From Rhizobium sp. CFBP 8762 (GTDB taxonomy: Bacteria > Pseudomonadota > Alphaproteobacteria > Rhizobiales > Rhizobiaceae): 64,000 nt of DNA. Of the stretch, positions 53,108 to 62,564 are shown in pieces. Numbering within the stretch: position 1 is the stretch's first letter; the number at the start of each line of letters is the position of its first letter. The stretch lies in assembly GCF_014841565.1 (NCBI RefSeq), contig NZ_JACYUD010000002.1:104628-168627 (forward strand), written 5' to 3'. The translations under genes were made by a program, and so were the position numbers. Below the pieces are notes generated by a model. The model had not been told where the DNA came from. It searched no databases and worked only from the letters and a program-made list of their open reading frames with translations.

Positions 53108-55108
53108 TTAGGCCAGTTCCACAGCTTCCGGCTGGTCGGAAGATACAGGCAGTGTCCGTGCCAAAAAGCCATCAATCTCATCAGCCGGCATGGGGCGCGC
53201 GAAATAGTATCCCTGAATCATGTTGCACCCTATGCCTGCCAGCGTGCGCACCTGCACACCACTTTCTACCCCTTCAGCCACGCATTCCAGTCCCATATCG
53301 AGGCAAAGCGCACTCAGTGATTTGATGATCTTGTGGCTCGTCTGGTTGCTTTCCACATCCTGTACGAAGCTGCGGTCAATCTTGATCTTGTCGAGCGGCA
53401 GGCGGTGGATATGGCTCAAACTGGAATAGCCCGTGCCGAAATCATCCAGCGCAATGTTGGAGCCCGCCTCCCGCAGCAGACGCATATTCTCCCGTGCCAG
53501 CTCAAAGTTCTGCGTGATGGCGGTTTCTGTCAGTTCGAAGTCAATGCGCTCCGGCGCGATGCCTGAGCCCGCGACCAACGCGTTCAGAACACCCGCCTGA
53601 CCCGGCAGGCATATGTCGAACGCCGACAGATTGAAGGTCATCCTAACATGCTCCGGCCATGCCGTGGCCGCAGCCAGCGCCTTGGCAAACAGAACGGGCG
53701 TCAGGGTGGTGATTACGCCGGCCTGCTCGGCCACACGCACGAACACTGCCGGTGAAACCTGCCCCAGCTCGGGGCTTGCCCAGCGGGCCAGGCATTCAAA
53801 TGCAAGTGTGCGGTTGGACCGCGCATCTACAATCGGTTGAAACAGCAGGTAGAACTCCTTCTCCATGTCACAGGATTTCAGCGTGGTTTCCATAATGCTG
53901 TGTTCGCGGATTTCGCGCTCGTGGTCGGCGTTGAACACCACGGCCCGCCCCCGCCCGTTGCGTTTGGCGTAATAGAGCGCGTAATCGGCCCGCTCATAGA
54001 GCTGCGCGGTGGTCGAGGCGGACTCCGGGTAGCGCGCATAGCCAAGCGTGCAGCCGAGATTGACCTGCAAACCATTAACCGCAATCGGCAGGCGAACAGC
54101 GTCGAGAATGACATCGGCCACGCCCGACAATTCCTCGCTGCTGCGCGCCCCCGGAAGGATGATTCCGAATTCGTCGCCACCAAGGCGATACACATCGGCC
54201 CGACCTTCGCAAATCACCAGAAGCCTTTGCGCAAGGACCTTGAGAACTTCATCACCGAGCACATGACCGTAGGTATCGTTGACCGGTTTAAAGCCGTCGA
54301 GATCGAGAATACCGATTGCGAAAGCGAGCTCGTTATCAGTTTGGCGCTTGGCCATATCCGAAAAGAACCGTCGGCGATTGGCGAGGCCGGTTAATGCGTC
54401 GAGATTGGCCATCCGGTCATTTTCCTCACTCAAAGCGGCGAGTTCATTGCGCTGGTGAGCCATCTGGCTTTGTGAGAGAGTCAAGGCTGAGAAGTCCGAG
54501 CAATACCGCAACAACATCCATGCGCTGACGCCCACCAAAATGATGAAGATAGCAGCCAGCGGCAAGACCTCCGTCTTGTACTGAAAATACACCATTGATG
54601 CGTAAAGCGGCGGACAAGTGGCCATCACCACGATGATTGCACCACGAAAATGGGTCATACACACCAGCCCGCACAGCGTGCCCATACTGAAATAGACGAC
54701 GGACACAATGAATGTGTCGTGATTTCCATAGAACGTCAGTACGGTTGGCCAGACCGCCAATGCCGCAGCGAAAAGCATGCTGGACATGCAGATGTGACGC
54801 ATGCGCCGCACGATGACAGCGTGCGACGTTTCCCCCCGCCACAACACATACCAAGCGCAGATCCACAGGCCACAAACAGGATAGATAATCAGCGGTGCGA
54901 TGAAACCGAGCCAGAGGGGCGCAATGCCCCAGTAGCAATAGATGATGAAACCACAACATGCCATTAACGACGCGAAGTAGATAGGCGATTTCGAGATCGC
55001 TGCTTCATACTGGGCTTTCAGCAACAGGGGGCAGTGCACATCGAGCATAAAGACACGGTCGATCAGTGTGCGTTCTGTTGTTGTCGTCTCGTCGGATATA
55101 CTCATCAT
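53108..55108 (-). CDS. Membrane GGDEF-EAL c-di-GMP enzyme
   Basis: A 666-residue protein: a membrane domain of about six helices (residues 35-215), a GGDEF domain (LGGDEFGIIL intact) and an EAL domain. The EAL signature reads ECLARW, keeping the catalytic Glu, and DDFGTGYSSL and KIDRSFV are intact, so phosphodiesterase activity is likely. The inhibitory RxxD site before GGDEF is missing. The ATG at 55108 (followed by a second ATG) has GGGATG upstream; the frame extends to GTG 55141. It lies next to polysaccharide export genes, a common target of c-di-GMP. Confidence 0.92.
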   Translation of the reverse strand: MMSISDETTTTERTLIDRVFMLDVHCPLLLKAQYEAAISKSPIYFASLMACCGFIIYCYWGIAPLWLGFIAPLIIYPVCGLWICAWYVLWRGETSHAVIVRRMRHICMSSMLFAAALAVWPTVLTFYGNHDTFIVSVVYFSMGTLCGLVCMTHFRGAIIVVMATCPPLYASMVYFQYKTEVLPLAAIFIILVGVSAWMLLRYCSDFSALTLSQSQMAHQRNELAALSEENDRMANLDALTGLANRRRFFSDMAKRQTDNELAFAIGILDLDGFKPVNDTYGHVLGDEVLKVLAQRLLVICEGRADVYRLGGDEFGIILPGARSSEELSGVADVILDAVRLPIAVNGLQVNLGCTLGYARYPESASTTAQLYERADYALYYAKRNGRGRAVVFNADHEREIREHSIMETTLKSCDMEKEFYLLFQPIVDARSNRTLAFECLARWASPELGQVSPAVFVRVAEQAGVITTLTPVLFAKALAAATAWPEHVRMTFNLSAFDICLPGQAGVLNALVAGSGIAPERIDFELTETAITQNFELARENMRLLREAGSNIALDDFGTGYSSLSHIHRLPLDKIKIDRSFVQDVESNQTSHKIIKSLSALCLDMGLECVAEGVESGVQVRTLAGIGCNMIQGYYFARPMPADEIDGFLARTLPVSSDQPEAVELA

Positions 55109-55242
55109 CGCATCCCAGTGACCTGGAATGACATAAAACACTTTTGAGTCTTTTGAAGACCTTAAACAGAATAAACTGAATTAATTCGTTCATCGACTGA
55201 CGATACGGTTAATGTGTAGTAATATTGGCGAAGTGTAGCCAA

Positions 55243-56466
55243 TCAATTCTGCACGGATGCCGTGTTGGTTTCATCAAGCGAAAGTCTGACTCGCACGATA
55301 TCACCGGCCAGAACCCTGTCGTGCTGCTCTATAGGCGTTTCCTGATAAACGCCATCGACCAGCCGGACAGCTGAAAAGCGCAACATCGAATCGACGCTGG
55401 CTCCGCTGTTTTGCAAGGTGACGCCCATTTCAGCCAGCGACTGTTGGGCAAATTCCATTTTCCGCTTGAGGCGCAGCAGGTCCAGTTCCACCTCCCGCAG
55501 GCCCTGTGCCGCGTCGTTGCGGCGGGTGTCCTTCAGCGTTTGCAGACGGCCTTCGATGGAGGAAAGGTTTTGCTGGGCACGCGCGAGGAATGAACCGGCC
55601 TCCAGAGCATCCCTGTTCGTGGCGGAAATTTCCCGCTGCTTTTCCCGCACCGCAGTTTTGGGTGATAGCCCGCGCTCCATCAATTTGCTGGCCGCATCCA
55701 CATCCTCGCTCAACAGAGCCAGTTCCTCATTGCGCAGACCGCTGCTTTTCTTCAGGGTCTCAATCTCTTCGACATAGCTGATCTTTTGCAACTCTGTGCT
55801 TTTGAGCTCTGCCGTGTAGGCGGCTAGCCGTGCCGCGAACATCTGCTGCTCGGAGTCAATGATCCCCTGTGCGCCGGCTTTGTCGCGAATATTGCTGAAA
55901 TCGACATCGGGTTGAAACGCTCCGTCACTGAGTTCCGCCTGCAAGCGGGCCCGGCGTATGGTCTGTGCGAAGACCTGCAAGCCCATGTCGGCATAGTCCT
56001 GCCGAAGCGTGGCGAGCTGCGCCTCGGTCACATCGCCGGTCGCAAGGCGGTCTTTCAGTCCACCACCGAGCGCAAACAGTTCCAGCACGATCATGCCGGG
56101 CCTGAATTCCTGTTTGCCCGGACGCTGCACATCGCCCAGAATGAAAACCGGCGCATACTCCTTGACCGCGACGGCAACGGAAAGGTTGGCAATATGCTCT
56201 TTCAACAAATCGCTGATTTCATCGCTGATCTCACCCACTGTTCGGCCTGTAACGGTAACATTCCCGAGAATGGGATAGCCAATGGTTCCCTCGGTACTGA
56301 CGGGAAACGTACCGGTCAGCCCGGCGTCGCCGTAGACGGTAATCAGCAGGGTATCGCCGGTCGTCACCTCGTACCGGGCGGTTTCGGCAGACGCGGGTCC
56401 GGTCAAACCCAACGCCAGCAAGCAGCCACACAGCGCGGCTTTGGTGAAAAATCCCTTTGGTTTCAT
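55243..56466 (-). CDS. Outer-membrane polysaccharide export protein (OPX, ExoF-like)
   Basis: A 407-residue OPX protein. A signal peptide (AALCGCLLALGLTGPASA) precedes the poly-export domain (YEVTTGDTLLITVYGDAGL) and SLBB-like segment (APVFILGDVQRPGKQEF). The C-terminal half, about residues 165-345, is a long helical/coiled-coil region, as in ExoF of Sinorhizobium rather than Wza. No lipobox Cys stands at the cleavage site. It overlaps the Wzc-like gene by 4 bases (ATGA) and should carry polymer across the periplasm and outer membrane. Confidence 0.9.
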   Translation of the reverse strand: MKPKGFFTKAALCGCLLALGLTGPASAETARYEVTTGDTLLITVYGDAGLTGTFPVSTEGTIGYPILGNVTVTGRTVGEISDEISDLLKEHIANLSVAVAVKEYAPVFILGDVQRPGKQEFRPGMIVLELFALGGGLKDRLATGDVTEAQLATLRQDYADMGLQVFAQTIRRARLQAELSDGAFQPDVDFSNIRDKAGAQGIIDSEQQMFAARLAAYTAELKSTELQKISYVEEIETLKKSSGLRNEELALLSEDVDAASKLMERGLSPKTAVREKQREISATNRDALEAGSFLARAQQNLSSIEGRLQTLKDTRRNDAAQGLREVELDLLRLKRKMEFAQQSLAEMGVTLQNSGASVDSMLRFSAVRLVDGVYQETPIEQHDRVLAGDIVRVRLSLDETNTASVQN

Positions 56467-58586
56467 GAGCCGACATCCGTGCGCGCAGTGGGGGGAACAG
56501 GGACAATGGGTTTGGTAACGCTACTTTTTCCAGCGGCGACCGCCGTGGTTAGCCAATCGGGCATCTGGGCCGGTATGCCAGCCTGCTTTCGCGACCGCCC
56601 CAAGCTGTGACTGGAGGTTCCGTTCAGCACCAGTCCTGTCACCGTACACCCCGATGACTGAAGCCCGTGCACTGCCTTGCTCACCTCATCCGGGTCGGCA
56701 CCAGCGGTAACGACAAACATCAGGCCATCACAGAGAGTGGCGATGCGAACCGCATCCATACCGTCGGTCACAGAGGGCGTATCGATGAGAATGACCTGAT
56801 AGTGTTGCCGGAGATCGTCGATCATACCCTCAAACCGGGCGTCGCCCAGCAAGAACTCTGTTGGTGCAGCACTGGCGCGCGCGCAGATAACATCCACACC
56901 GGAAACGTCACGCTGAGTGACCGCGCGAGGATCGGATTTTCCGCTGACAATCTCGTCAATATAGTGCTTGGGCCGCAGGCCAAACGCCTCTGCCACACCG
57001 GGGCTTCGCAGGTTGGCATCGATCACGACAGTCGAGACACCGGCGGCAGTCAATGACCGCGCCAGATTGGCGGCAACGAACGTTTTGCCATCGTGATCAC
57101 GCAGCGAGGCAACGGCGAGAACAGGTGTGTGCTGAACAGGCAGGGCTAGACGGAGCACTGCTTGCAGATCAGCCAGCGCCCGCCCCATCGGCGACGCACT
57201 GCTGCGCACAGCCTGGGCAATATCACGGCTTTCCAAAGCATTGAGCGCGGGAAGCTGGCCGAAAACGGCCAGTCCGGTCTTTTCTGACAGGCGTTGTGCC
57301 AGCGCCTTGGACCGCCGACGCAGTTCCAGAAGGAGCGCAAGTCCCACACCGACCGTTCCGCCAAGCAGCATACCCGCCAGAATCCAGGCCATGAGATTGG
57401 GGCTGACACGCTTTTGTGGCGGCATGGCCGGAGAAATAATGCGCGCTTCTGCGGTTGCGATACCGTCCTGTTCAATGGTTTGCTTGTAGCGCGTCAGATA
57501 GCTTTCGTAGATCGCGCGGTTGGCGCTGGCCTCACGATCCAGTTGATCGGCCTGAACAATGGCCTGAGTGGCCTTCGACATATCCGTCTGCATTTGTTGC
57601 AGGCTTGCCTGCAATCCCACCTGCTGGCGCTCGGCCACATCGATTTCGTTACGAAGGCTGGCAACGATCTGCTGCACCTCTGTATCAATTTGTGACCGTA
57701 AGGTGCTGATTTGTGACCGTATTTGCGGAAGCTGCGGATTTTTCGTAGCGCCACTCTCGGAAATCTGTGTGAGGGCACGATTCAGCCGGGCTTCTTCTGC
57801 CCTGAGCGCCTGAATAGTTGCCGAGTTCAACACCTCGGACAAAGTCGCGCCGCTGGCATCCTGTGCGGTGGACAGACGCGCCTTCAAACCCGCTTCTCGT
57901 GCCCGTGACGCCGCCATCTCGTTGTTGATACCGGCGATCTGCTGCGCCAGAAGCGTCGTGCCGTTCGATTTGACGATACCGGACTTTTCCCGGAATGCCG
58001 TGGCTGTCCGCTCGGAATCCTCGAGCGTTTGCCGCAGCGTCGCCAGACGACCGCCCAGCCAATCACTGACACGACGGGTGGCTGAAGTCTGAAGACCGAT
58101 CTGATAGTCGATATACGCACTGCCATAGGTGTTGGTCACCAAAGCCGCGACCTCCGGATCGCTGCCGGTATAAGACACGTAAATCGTATAGGAGCGGCCA
58201 TCGTTGACAGCGCGGACATTGGTCAGCAGGTCATCCACGGTAATGCCGGATGTGCGCCCTTTGGTGGCATCGGTTGCCTTGACCTGCTCGACAACGCGCT
58301 CGGCCATCATGCGGGAGCCGATAATATCCAGCTCGGTGCGCAACACCGGGCTTTCCTGCGGCAGAGCGGACACCACCGCATCCCCTGGTGCCGCCTGCAG
58401 CTTACGCAGATCAAGCGCCAGAACCGTTTCCGCACGGTAGCGCGAGGGTGCCGAAAGATACCCAAGCAAGGCAACCGACAACCCGGCCGCAATACCTGCC
58501 ATCAGCAGCGCGCGGCGTTTCCACAAAACAGAAATCAGGGCGTATGCCAGGTTGTCTTCAGCGCGTGTTTGTCCGGGCCAGATCAT
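56463..58586 (-). CDS. Wzc/ExoP-like chain-length protein with weak kinase motifs
   Basis: A 707-residue polysaccharide co-polymerase. There are two membrane helices (about residues 30-50 and 410-430) around a periplasmic Wzz domain with coiled coil, then a cytoplasmic BY-kinase-like domain. Its Walker A reads LRDHDGKTFVAANLA (Asp where Pro is usual), Walker A' reads VIDANLRSP (Asn for the second Asp), and Walker B VILIDTPSV is normal. The C-terminal tail has no tyrosine cluster. It probably sets chain length with reduced or no autophosphorylation. Confidence 0.88.
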   Translation of the reverse strand: MIWPGQTRAEDNLAYALISVLWKRRALLMAGIAAGLSVALLGYLSAPSRYRAETVLALDLRKLQAAPGDAVVSALPQESPVLRTELDIIGSRMMAERVVEQVKATDATKGRTSGITVDDLLTNVRAVNDGRSYTIYVSYTGSDPEVAALVTNTYGSAYIDYQIGLQTSATRRVSDWLGGRLATLRQTLEDSERTATAFREKSGIVKSNGTTLLAQQIAGINNEMAASRAREAGLKARLSTAQDASGATLSEVLNSATIQALRAEEARLNRALTQISESGATKNPQLPQIRSQISTLRSQIDTEVQQIVASLRNEIDVAERQQVGLQASLQQMQTDMSKATQAIVQADQLDREASANRAIYESYLTRYKQTIEQDGIATAEARIISPAMPPQKRVSPNLMAWILAGMLLGGTVGVGLALLLELRRRSKALAQRLSEKTGLAVFGQLPALNALESRDIAQAVRSSASPMGRALADLQAVLRLALPVQHTPVLAVASLRDHDGKTFVAANLARSLTAAGVSTVVIDANLRSPGVAEAFGLRPKHYIDEIVSGKSDPRAVTQRDVSGVDVICARASAAPTEFLLGDARFEGMIDDLRQHYQVILIDTPSVTDGMDAVRIATLCDGLMFVVTAGADPDEVSKAVHGLQSSGCTVTGLVLNGTSSHSLGRSRKQAGIPAQMPDWLTTAVAAGKSSVTKPIVPVPPTARTDVGS

Positions 58587-58652
58587 GGCTTTCTTTCCTG
58601 CTTCGAAATCGTTTGCAATCGGTAACGGGAACGGTTGCTCGCCGTCTGGTCC

Positions 58653-59426
58653 TCAACTGGACATATCGCCGATGCGATAGGCAACTTCCGTTCGGTTGGT
58701 AGCGCCCAACTTCTTCATGATGTTGCGAATATGAACCTTGACGGTGCTTTCGCACAGGTTCAGCTCCAGCGCGATGATGCGGTTGGCTTTACCGCGACGC
58801 AAGCCCTCTGCCACCGCAGCCTGACGGGCAGTGAATGACGTTTTGGTCACTGGCTTTTCCACCGTTTGCCCGGCAAACAGCCAGCGCATGGTGAGGATGC
58901 TGCTGGCAGGAATGAACGTTCCGCCCGCTACTGCCAGTCCCAGCGCGTGAATGCACACGTCGATGCCAACTGATGTGGGAATGAACCCGCGCACGCCAAG
59001 ATCCACCACTTTCAGCACGGTCGACAAATCCTGATTGTTGGACAGGATGACGACGGGAACCGGATCGAAAGCATAGACAAGCTCCGTGATTTCGGCACGA
59101 ACCTCCTGCTCGTCCACATCCACGCTGCCGGTGTTGAAGAGAACGACACGCAACTTCCCAAGAACGGATTTGCGCGCTTCCCACTCTTCAAGATTGGAGA
59201 ACGTGATGATCTTCAGCCCGACATTGTGGCTGTTCAGACTGGCTGCCAGACACTCCCGATCAAGGTTGCGCTTGTCGATAATGGCCGCGTAATCTCCGGG
59301 TGCATAGTGCACTGGCTTGCGCTTGATGTCAGGCACAACAAGAATATCATCGACGTCGAACATGGACGCGGGTGGTGAATAGTTGAGCGCGTTGATGGCC
59401 GCTGTTAAATCATGATCGACTTGCAT
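58653..59426 (-). CDS. LuxR-type regulator with atypical receiver domain
   Basis: A 257-residue protein. A receiver-like domain covers about residues 45-170 (AAIIDKRNLDRECLAASL at its start, PVVILSNNQD and GVRGFIPTSV near its end), and the HTH is C-terminal (VAEGLRRGKANRIIALELNL). The strand where the phosphorylated Asp is expected reads VVLFNTGS, so no Asp is available: this is a pseudo-receiver. An extra 40 residues precede it. It lies just upstream of the Wzc and OPX genes on the same strand and probably controls them. Confidence 0.85.
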   Translation of the reverse strand: MQVDHDLTAAINALNYSPPASMFDVDDILVVPDIKRKPVHYAPGDYAAIIDKRNLDRECLAASLNSHNVGLKIITFSNLEEWEARKSVLGKLRVVLFNTGSVDVDEQEVRAEITELVYAFDPVPVVILSNNQDLSTVLKVVDLGVRGFIPTSVGIDVCIHALGLAVAGGTFIPASSILTMRWLFAGQTVEKPVTKTSFTARQAAVAEGLRRGKANRIIALELNLCESTVKVHIRNIMKKLGATNRTEVAYRIGDMSS

Positions 59427-59539
59427 GCTGATCCCTGCCTATATTATTATATTATTGCTGGAGTGCTGCTGCGTATAGGCCCGACGCTGATCGCCGGGTA
59501 TGCCTGCTCATGTGCCTGCCTGCTTGAAACAATGTCTGC

Positions 59540-60196
59540 TTAGAACAATGTCTGCTTGCGGATCGTGAAAGCCTCAGCGAAACGCGAGGCCGATCGGCAT
59601 TCCATCCCTCTCAATCGCGCAAGACCGCGAAAGACATCTTCGTCAAACCAGTCTTTCGAGCGCTGGCTGGCGAAGTTCTGCATAAGAAGACCAATCTTTC
59701 GGTCTAGTATATCCAAAGATATGGGCACATAACTGTTGCGTGCCGTCAAGTCTCCATCCCATTTCGGAATCTCGTATTCCACCACAAGATTGTCCCGGAA
59801 CACATTCGTCGTCAGCCTGTTGACGGTTCGGTGGTCCTGATGGGCATCATGGTGGCTGTGCGTGAAAACAATGTCGGGCGAACATTGTTCCCGAATATCA
59901 ATCAGCCACTTTTTGATCGCCCGCGACTGATCGGGAAAATGGCTGTCATCGAACTGGCCGAGGTGAATACGGTGCTGCTGCACGCCGCGCAGGAAAGTCT
60001 GCGCAGAGGCCGCCGCTTCCTGTCCGCGCTCATTATCGGCGCTCAATACGCACCAGTGCACCGTCAGGTCGAGCCCGTTCTCAATCAGCCGAAGGATCGT
60101 ACCCCCCGCCCCGATTTCAATATCGTCGGAATGCGCTCCAATGCACAGAATGGTCAGCGCGCTCTTATCCGATATGAGCGAGGCCAGACTTTTCAT
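59540..60196 (-). CDS. PIG-L family deacetylase
   Basis: A 218-residue LmbE/PIG-L zinc hydrolase. The AHSDD motif (ILCIGAHSDDIEIGAGGT) gives His and Asp-Asp for zinc and catalysis, and THSHHDAHQDH supplies the later His. Family members remove acetyl groups from N-acetylated sugars. It overlaps the nucleotidyltransferase gene by 4 bases and is the last gene of a three-gene sugar operon. Its stop codon lies in a 16-bp tandem duplication. Confidence 0.9.
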   Translation of the reverse strand: MKSLASLISDKSALTILCIGAHSDDIEIGAGGTILRLIENGLDLTVHWCVLSADNERGQEAAASAQTFLRGVQQHRIHLGQFDDSHFPDQSRAIKKWLIDIREQCSPDIVFTHSHHDAHQDHRTVNRLTTNVFRDNLVVEYEIPKWDGDLTARNSYVPISLDILDRKIGLLMQNFASQRSKDWFDEDVFRGLARLRGMECRSASRFAEAFTIRKQTLF

Positions 60197-61005
60197 GGCG
60201 CAGTCACCATTTTAATAGCAGTGCGTTTGTTGGTGCGGGCCTGTTGGGTCCACGGCATATCACCGCGCTCCACCATCTCTTCCAGCACCTGCCAGTCGCG
60301 CAGGGTATCCATGGAACGCCAGAAGCCTTCGTGCTTGTAGGCCATCAACATATTGTCGGCGATCAGCCGGGTAAAAGGCTCCAGAACCAGCTCTTCCTTT
60401 TCCTGCATGTAGTCGAAGATTTCGCCACGGAGCAGGAAATAGCCGCCATTGATCCAGATGTCGGATGTCTCGGATGAGCGGAACTGCGACACGGACCCAT
60501 CGGGCTCGATATCGGCAAGATGGTAGGTCAGAGGTGGGCGCACGGCCAGAAAACACGCCAGCTTTCCGCTTGCCTCAAACTGCGCCACCATGTCGTCGAG
60601 GTCGACGTCGGTCAGGCCGTCGCTGTAGTTGGCGATGAACATGCGCTCACCGCGCAGTTGTTCCCGCACCGCCCACAGCCGCTCACCGATATTGCGCCAG
60701 ATGCCGGTATCGATCAACGATATGCGCCAGTTGCTCTGTACCTGGCCTAGCAGTTCCACCTTGCCATCACCGGATACGATACAGTCCGAAAAGGTTTGTG
60801 GACGGCTGTTGAGAAAGAAGTCCTTGATCGTATTGGCTTTATAGCCCAGGCACAGGATAAAGTCGTCATGGCCGAAATCCGAGTAATACTGCATGACATG
60901 GCGCAGGATGGGCTGGGAGCCAAGCGGTATCATCGGCTTAGGGACATTCTCCGCGTATTCACGAATACGAGTTCCCCGGCCACCGCAAAACAGAACGACC
61001 TTCAT
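60193..61005 (-). CDS. rfbF: Glucose-1-phosphate cytidylyltransferase-like
   Basis: A 270-residue nucleotidyltransferase with GGRGTRIREYAENVPKPMIP at the N-terminus, the RfbF pattern (GLTDVDLDDMV and DIWINGGYFLLRGEIFDY). RfbF makes CDP-glucose, entry to dideoxy and branched sugars. The next step, CDP-glucose 4,6-dehydratase, is not in the window. It overlaps both neighbours by 4 bases (ATGA), so it is tightly coupled to the methyltransferase and deacetylase. Confidence 0.9.
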   Translation of the reverse strand: MKVVLFCGGRGTRIREYAENVPKPMIPLGSQPILRHVMQYYSDFGHDDFILCLGYKANTIKDFFLNSRPQTFSDCIVSGDGKVELLGQVQSNWRISLIDTGIWRNIGERLWAVREQLRGERMFIANYSDGLTDVDLDDMVAQFEASGKLACFLAVRPPLTYHLADIEPDGSVSQFRSSETSDIWINGGYFLLRGEIFDYMQEKEELVLEPFTRLIADNMLMAYKHEGFWRSMDTLRDWQVLEEMVERGDMPWTQQARTNKRTAIKMVTAP

Positions 61006-62303
61006 AGCGTGGCCTCCTTTTGATAGAGGGGATCAATGATGCACGCGGATGGAATGGGTACGATAAACTTGCCCCCCCAGTCCCCCACATGGCGCATTTG
61101 CGCAATGATCTCTTCTTTCAGGTTCCAAGGCAGGATAAGGATGTAGTCAGGCTTTTCGCGGTCAATGGCATCCACCGGCAAAATGGGTATGTGCATTCCC
61201 GGCGTGTATCGACCGTGCTTGTACGGGTTGCGATCGACTGTGAAATCCAGAAAATCCGTGCCAATTGCGCAGTAATTCAGGAGCGTGTTGCCCTTGCCCG
61301 GAGCGCCGTAGCCGCAGATGGACTTGCCGTCTTCCTTCAGCCGGATCAACAACGAGAGCAGCGCACGCTTTGTTTCCTGCGCTTTTTTTGCAAAGCGCGC
61401 ATAGTTTTCAATGTCATGCAGACCGGCAAGCCGCTCACGCTCCAGCAGGCGCGCGACCGCAACGCTGACAGAACCTCGCGCAACGTCATGGGACAGGTAC
61501 ACCCGCAGTGAGCCGCCATGGGTCGGAATTTCCTCCACATCGGTCACTCGCAAACCGTGGCGCCGCGCCATGATTTGCACCGTGTGCAGCGAAAAGTAGG
61601 AAAAATGCTCGTGGTATATCGTATCGAACTGGTTGTGCTCGATCAGTGTCGCGATATGTGGAAACTCCAGCGTGATGATGCCTTCGGGTTTCAACAGGTG
61701 TTTCAACCCGGCGACAAAGTCATTGAGATCAGGAACCTGTGCCAGCACATTGTTGCCGACGATCAGGTCCGCCTGCTGGCCCGCGCCCGCCATGCGAAGC
61801 CCCAAATCCCTGCCGAAGAATTCGATCATGGTCGGAATATTTTTGGCAATCGCAGCCTGTGCAACGTTGATGGCAGGCTCGATACCCAGCACCGGAATGT
61901 TGCGCTCGACGAAGTGTTGCAGGAGGTAGCCATCGTTGCTCGCCACCTCCACGACAAGGCTCTCACCGTTCAGATTAAATCGGTCGATCATTGCATCGCA
62001 ATAGCGCGCAGCGTGGTCCACCCAGCTGGTGGAATAGGAGGAGAAATAGGCATATTCCTCGAAGATCGATTCCGGGCTCACATAGGCCTGCAGTTGCACC
62101 AGAAGGCAGCTTTCACACACATAGGCGTGCAGCGGATAGGTGGTCTCCGCCGAATTGATCTGGTCTGCGGACAAAAAGCTTTCGCACAGAGGCGACATGC
62201 CGAGGTCGACGAACGTTCGGTTGAGGCCGGCACCGCACAGTCTGCATGGGGTATGGTTGAGTATACCGGTGTGGTGTGTCTGGTGTGCCTGTAGGTGGTT
62301 CAT
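61002..62303 (-). CDS. NDP-sugar C-methyltransferase (TylC3/TcaB9 type)
   Basis: A 433-residue SAM enzyme of three parts: an N-terminal zinc domain (CRLCGAG and CESC), a central SAM fold (VVEVASNDGYLLQHFVERN), and a C-terminal domain with GYGAPGKGNTLLNY. The catalytic region YHEHFSYFS matches TcaB9-type sugar 3-C-methyltransferases acting on 4-keto NDP-sugars. It is the first gene of the three-gene operon and is divergent from the epimerase gene. A branched methyl sugar in a surface polymer is the likely product. Confidence 0.9.
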   Translation of the reverse strand: MNHLQAHQTHHTGILNHTPCRLCGAGLNRTFVDLGMSPLCESFLSADQINSAETTYPLHAYVCESCLLVQLQAYVSPESIFEEYAYFSSYSTSWVDHAARYCDAMIDRFNLNGESLVVEVASNDGYLLQHFVERNIPVLGIEPAINVAQAAIAKNIPTMIEFFGRDLGLRMAGAGQQADLIVGNNVLAQVPDLNDFVAGLKHLLKPEGIITLEFPHIATLIEHNQFDTIYHEHFSYFSLHTVQIMARRHGLRVTDVEEIPTHGGSLRVYLSHDVARGSVSVAVARLLERERLAGLHDIENYARFAKKAQETKRALLSLLIRLKEDGKSICGYGAPGKGNTLLNYCAIGTDFLDFTVDRNPYKHGRYTPGMHIPILPVDAIDREKPDYILILPWNLKEEIIAQMRHVGDWGGKFIVPIPSACIIDPLYQKEATL

Positions 62304-62564
62304 CTCTGCCTCGTGCCTGCACTTGCAAGCTCGTGAAAACTTTGCGTTTTCTCGAGTCGCCCCGCTCTGTTAACCATTTATAATCATAGGTTGTGGCACG
62401 CACGATACCGCCATGCGATCACCCAACCTATCCGAAAGGGGTAGCATTGCGACCAAGGCGTACACTCTATGTCATCAAAGGGCAGATACTTATCCCATTT
62501 GCCAAGTTGGGGGTCGCGCAAATGCTCTGTACACTGGCTTCTCGACGGATCACGGAGAGGCACG

